Source: JBDWFY01 sp965275915 (GTDB taxonomy: Bacteria > Pseudomonadota > Alphaproteobacteria > Rhizobiales > Stappiaceae). From it: a stretch of DNA of 64,000 nucleotides. Location: the NCBI GenBank assembly GCA_965275915.1, contig CBDHYI010000007.1, positions 1,984,001-2,048,000 of the forward strand, written 5' to 3'. Shown here in pieces: positions 62,366-64,000 of this stretch; within the stretch, counting starts at the first letter, position 1; each line of letters opens with the position of its first letter. The notes beneath the pieces are model-generated. The model had not been told where the DNA came from and made no database searches. It saw nothing but the letters and a program-made list of their open reading frames with translations. The position numbers and the translations under genes were made by a program.

Positions 62366-62551
62366 ATGACCAAAACAACATGGATTATCCAGGCGGGACT
62401 ATATCGACAGCTGGCCAAACTGATCCCGACTTGTTTTCTTCAGTCTGAGTTGTCAGTTCGGCCAGGCGTTACCGCACAACGTGTTGCAATGGGCGATGGG
62501 ACACACGTCGCTGTCGAAGGACCGTGTATTGTCACGGTCAATAGAGATTAG
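62366..62551 (+). CDS. Small hypothetical phage protein
   Basis: A 61-residue protein starting with MTKTTWIIQAG behind CTGAGG. It has a strand-rich pattern. It lies directly downstream of the terminator, facing the KTSC gene (4-bp tail overlap). Function unknown. Confidence 0.5.
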   Translation: MTKTTWIIQAGLYRQLAKLIPTCFLQSELSVRPGVTAQRVAMGDGTHVAVEGPCIVTVNRD

Positions 62552-62736
62552 TTGCCGTACCGATCTTTGATGTGGTCGTTGTAGAATTCACCTTTGGACG
62601 GCGCACGGAGAAACGCCTGATAAACGTCCTCGGGAACGCCTGGATAGTCATATCGACCGGAATCAGTGAACCAGATCGATAACGTACCATTCTCCCATTC
62701 AATCCGGCTCATTGCTGACGAATTCACATAAGGCAT
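62548..62736 (-). CDS. KTSC-domain protein
   Basis: A 62-residue protein. SSAMSRIEWENGTLSIWFT, YDYPGVPEDVYQAFLRAPSKGEFYNDHI is the KTSC domain, common in phages. Its own start, MPYVNSSAMS, was chosen over a longer upstream frame that is not family-like. Confidence 0.85.
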   Translation of the reverse strand: MPYVNSSAMSRIEWENGTLSIWFTDSGRYDYPGVPEDVYQAFLRAPSKGEFYNDHIKDRYGN

Positions 62737-62851
62737 TTCGTCTTCCCAAGATCTGAGTAGCAACTGAACACGCGACAACTCAAAGTACAAGAGACCCAAA
62801 TCACAGACCGCACGCCTCGCATTCAGTGGGGCTTTTTTATTGGGAAACCCA

Positions 62852-63520
62852 ATGACAATCAGCACAAGAGATCAGCAAACCCTGCTGAAAGATGCGGGGT
62901 TTGATCCCGGACCTATAGACGGGCTCTGGGGAACCCTTTCGCAGTGGGCTTATGACGCATGGCAGGAAGATCGTTTCCCGGGTCGCTTTAAGGCCGGCAA
63001 GGATGACCAGCCGAAATGGCTTCAGCACGCTTTCAGTTTCCTGGGCCTGAAGGAAATCAAAGGTAAGCGGCATAACGATACCATTGTGGGTTTTTGGGAA
63101 GCGCTGAAGCTTCACTTCCGAGACGATGAAACGCCTTGGTGTGCCGGTTTCAAGAACCGAATGATCCAGATGGCGGGTCTTCCTATCCCGAAGAAATACA
63201 GGGCGGCGGCTTTAGGCTGGCGCTGGAACGGGCATGGAACTCGTTTGGACGGTCCGGCACTTGGCGCGGTGTTTTCATGCAAGCGACCGGGCAGGGCAGG
63301 GAGCGGACACACCGGCTTTGTCGCCGGAAGGGATAGGCGGGGCAACGTCATGATTCTGGGCGGCAACCAGGGGAATGCGGTCTCAATTAATCCGTATTCG
63401 CCGACGGCGCGTGACGCTCAGTACCACTGGCCGCAAGGCTCTATTCCTCCTCGAAAGACCGGAATGGACACTCTCCCGATCATCAATTCCGATGGTCGGC
63501 AACTCCAGAATGAGGCTTGA
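62852..63520 (+). CDS. Endolysin (peptidoglycan-binding plus CHAP/NlpC-like amidase)
   Basis: A 222-residue lysin. Residues about 3-35 form a small PG-binding domain (LLKDAGFDPGPIDGLWG). The catalytic part has Cys97 in ETPWCAGF, His153 in GSGHTGFV and Asn172 in GGNQGN, as in the TIGR02594-type endolysins. It should degrade the cell wall at lysis. Confidence 0.87.
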   Translation: MTISTRDQQTLLKDAGFDPGPIDGLWGTLSQWAYDAWQEDRFPGRFKAGKDDQPKWLQHAFSFLGLKEIKGKRHNDTIVGFWEALKLHFRDDETPWCAGFKNRMIQMAGLPIPKKYRAAALGWRWNGHGTRLDGPALGAVFSCKRPGRAGSGHTGFVAGRDRRGNVMILGGNQGNAVSINPYSPTARDAQYHWPQGSIPPRKTGMDTLPIINSDGRQLQNEA

Positions 63521-63525
63521 ATTCT

Positions 63526-63939
63526 ATGGAAACGATCCTTGATCTATCAGGCGTCCTTGAATGGGCGCTTTCTTTTATCGTGATGTTGATTGGCGGCGCT
63601 GCGTCTTGGGCGCTGAAGATGCTGGCTGACTTCCTCAGGACAAAGACCGGCATTGAGCTGGATGACAGCACCCGGAAATACCTGAATGACGCCATCGACA
63701 AAGGTATTCAATACGGCGCTAGCAAGGTTGAACAACTGCTCGAAGACAAAGCTGAAATTGATGTCAAAAATCAGATTGTGGCGATAGCAGGGAAATATGT
63801 GCTCGATGCCGTCCCGGGCGCTCTTGAGAAGTTCGAAATCACGGAAGAACGACTTACCAACATGATCGAAGCCCGTATAGGCGTTGATCTTGATGGTGAT
63901 GGCGATATCGGCCAACCCGGCGTTCTTCAGGCGGCCTGA
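63526..63939 (+). CDS. Holin-like membrane protein
   Basis: A 137-residue protein with one N-terminal hydrophobic helix (ALSFIVMLIGGAASWALKML, about 12-31) followed by an amphipathic helical tail and acidic end. It lies just after the endolysin, six bases behind its stop. The class fits phage holins of the LLH type. Confidence 0.7.
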   Translation: METILDLSGVLEWALSFIVMLIGGAASWALKMLADFLRTKTGIELDDSTRKYLNDAIDKGIQYGASKVEQLLEDKAEIDVKNQIVAIAGKYVLDAVPGALEKFEITEERLTNMIEARIGVDLDGDGDIGQPGVLQAA

Positions 63940-63941
63940 TC

Positions 63942-64000
63942 ATGTGGTCGGCATTTTGGTCTGCCTTTCTCGCCTTTGTCGGCAAATGGACTCGCGGTCT
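63942..64000 (+). CDS. Small phage membrane protein (partial, lysis module)
   Basis: A frame starting with MWSAFWSAFLAF runs to the window edge (19 residues). It starts two bases after the holin stop, in the lysis cassette. An Rz/spanin-like or second holin-like protein would fit the place, but too little is visible. Confidence 0.45.
   Translation, partial: MWSAFWSAFLAFVGKWTRG

Larger units (their letters stand above)
29269..64000. mobile_element. Temperate podovirus-type prophage (left part; right end outside the window)
   Basis: From a tRNA-Arg gene rightward: integrase, excisionase, repressor/Cro switch, replicase, accessory genes, terminase, portal, scaffold, capsid, adaptor, ejection proteins, Arc-like regulators, ParB-like protein, toxin-antitoxin, tail collar protein, endolysin and holin. 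No tail tape measure, sheath or tube genes are present, which together with ejection proteins points to a short-tailed phage. The right attachment site is not in the window, so the exact boundary could not be set. Confidence 0.9.

Noticed and set aside
29192..64000. Diversity-generating retroelement (suspected because of similarity to BPP-1-type phages)
   Set aside because: No reverse transcriptase frame and no template/variable repeat pair were seen in the window.
1..64000. CRISPR array
   Set aside because: No regularly spaced direct repeats; the repeats found are palindromes, RHS copies or protein repeats.

Overview
The window reads as an alphaproteobacterial chromosome, probably a marine Stappiaceae/Rhodobacterales-type bacterium (inference from GC-rich coding style, TRAP and Dpp-type uptake operons and intergenic repeats; no marker gene was available to prove it). 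It divides into three parts: ordinary catabolic chromosome (1 to about 22 kb), a decayed RHS toxin/immunity island (about 22 to 29.2 kb), and the left 35 kb of a temperate short-tailed (podovirus-type) prophage that runs off the right edge.

Catabolic part. A leftward group (aspartate dehydrogenase, LysR regulator, aldehyde dehydrogenase cut by the window edge) diverges from a rightward group: a DapA-superfamily aldolase, 3-hydroxyanthranilate 3,4-dioxygenase and a TRAP transporter (DctP, DctQ, DctM). Together they suggest import and ring cleavage of an aminoaromatic acid, with nitrogen handled by the dehydrogenase. A second locus encodes a dipeptide/oligopeptide ABC transporter, an AbgB-like M20 amidohydrolase, a second LysR regulator, an M81 (MlrC-like) peptidase, an AstE/aspartoacylase-like deacylase and an M20 dipeptidase-like enzyme: uptake of peptides or N-acyl amino acids and their hydrolysis. 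In both transporter operons a strong hairpin follows the binding-protein gene. A 305-bp element with 33-bp inverted ends lies between two convergent genes, and its ends supply both stop codons. A methyl-accepting chemotaxis protein closes this part.

RHS island. A decayed integrase fragment precedes an intact RHS protein whose C-terminal tip looks like a deaminase toxin (CAE plus PVCxxC), followed by a HEAT-like immunity candidate. Behind it lie a frameshifted duplicate of the RHS core with a different tip, further tip and immunity genes of AT-rich composition, and two short RHS scraps, the last ended by a truncated IS256-family element. This is the usual picture of a polymorphic-toxin locus with displaced orphan cassettes.

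Prophage. A tRNA-Arg(CCT) gene is followed by tyrosine integrase, excisionase, a plasmid-type replicase/primase, CI-like S24 repressor, Cro-like protein and repressor operators. An Acb2/Tad1-like protein, a candidate phage sponge for nucleotide second messengers used in CBASS/Thoeris defence, sits just after a gene-free, structured, terminator-ended stretch. A leftward group (WYL-like and zinc-ribbon proteins) follows. The late genes run terminase, portal, scaffold, capsid, adaptor, tail and ejection proteins. Next comes a control block that echoes the P22 immI position (two divergent Arc-like repressors), then a ParB-like gene, an array of four palindromes, a HigBA-type toxin-antitoxin pair with twin operators, the tail-collar fibre, endolysin and holin.
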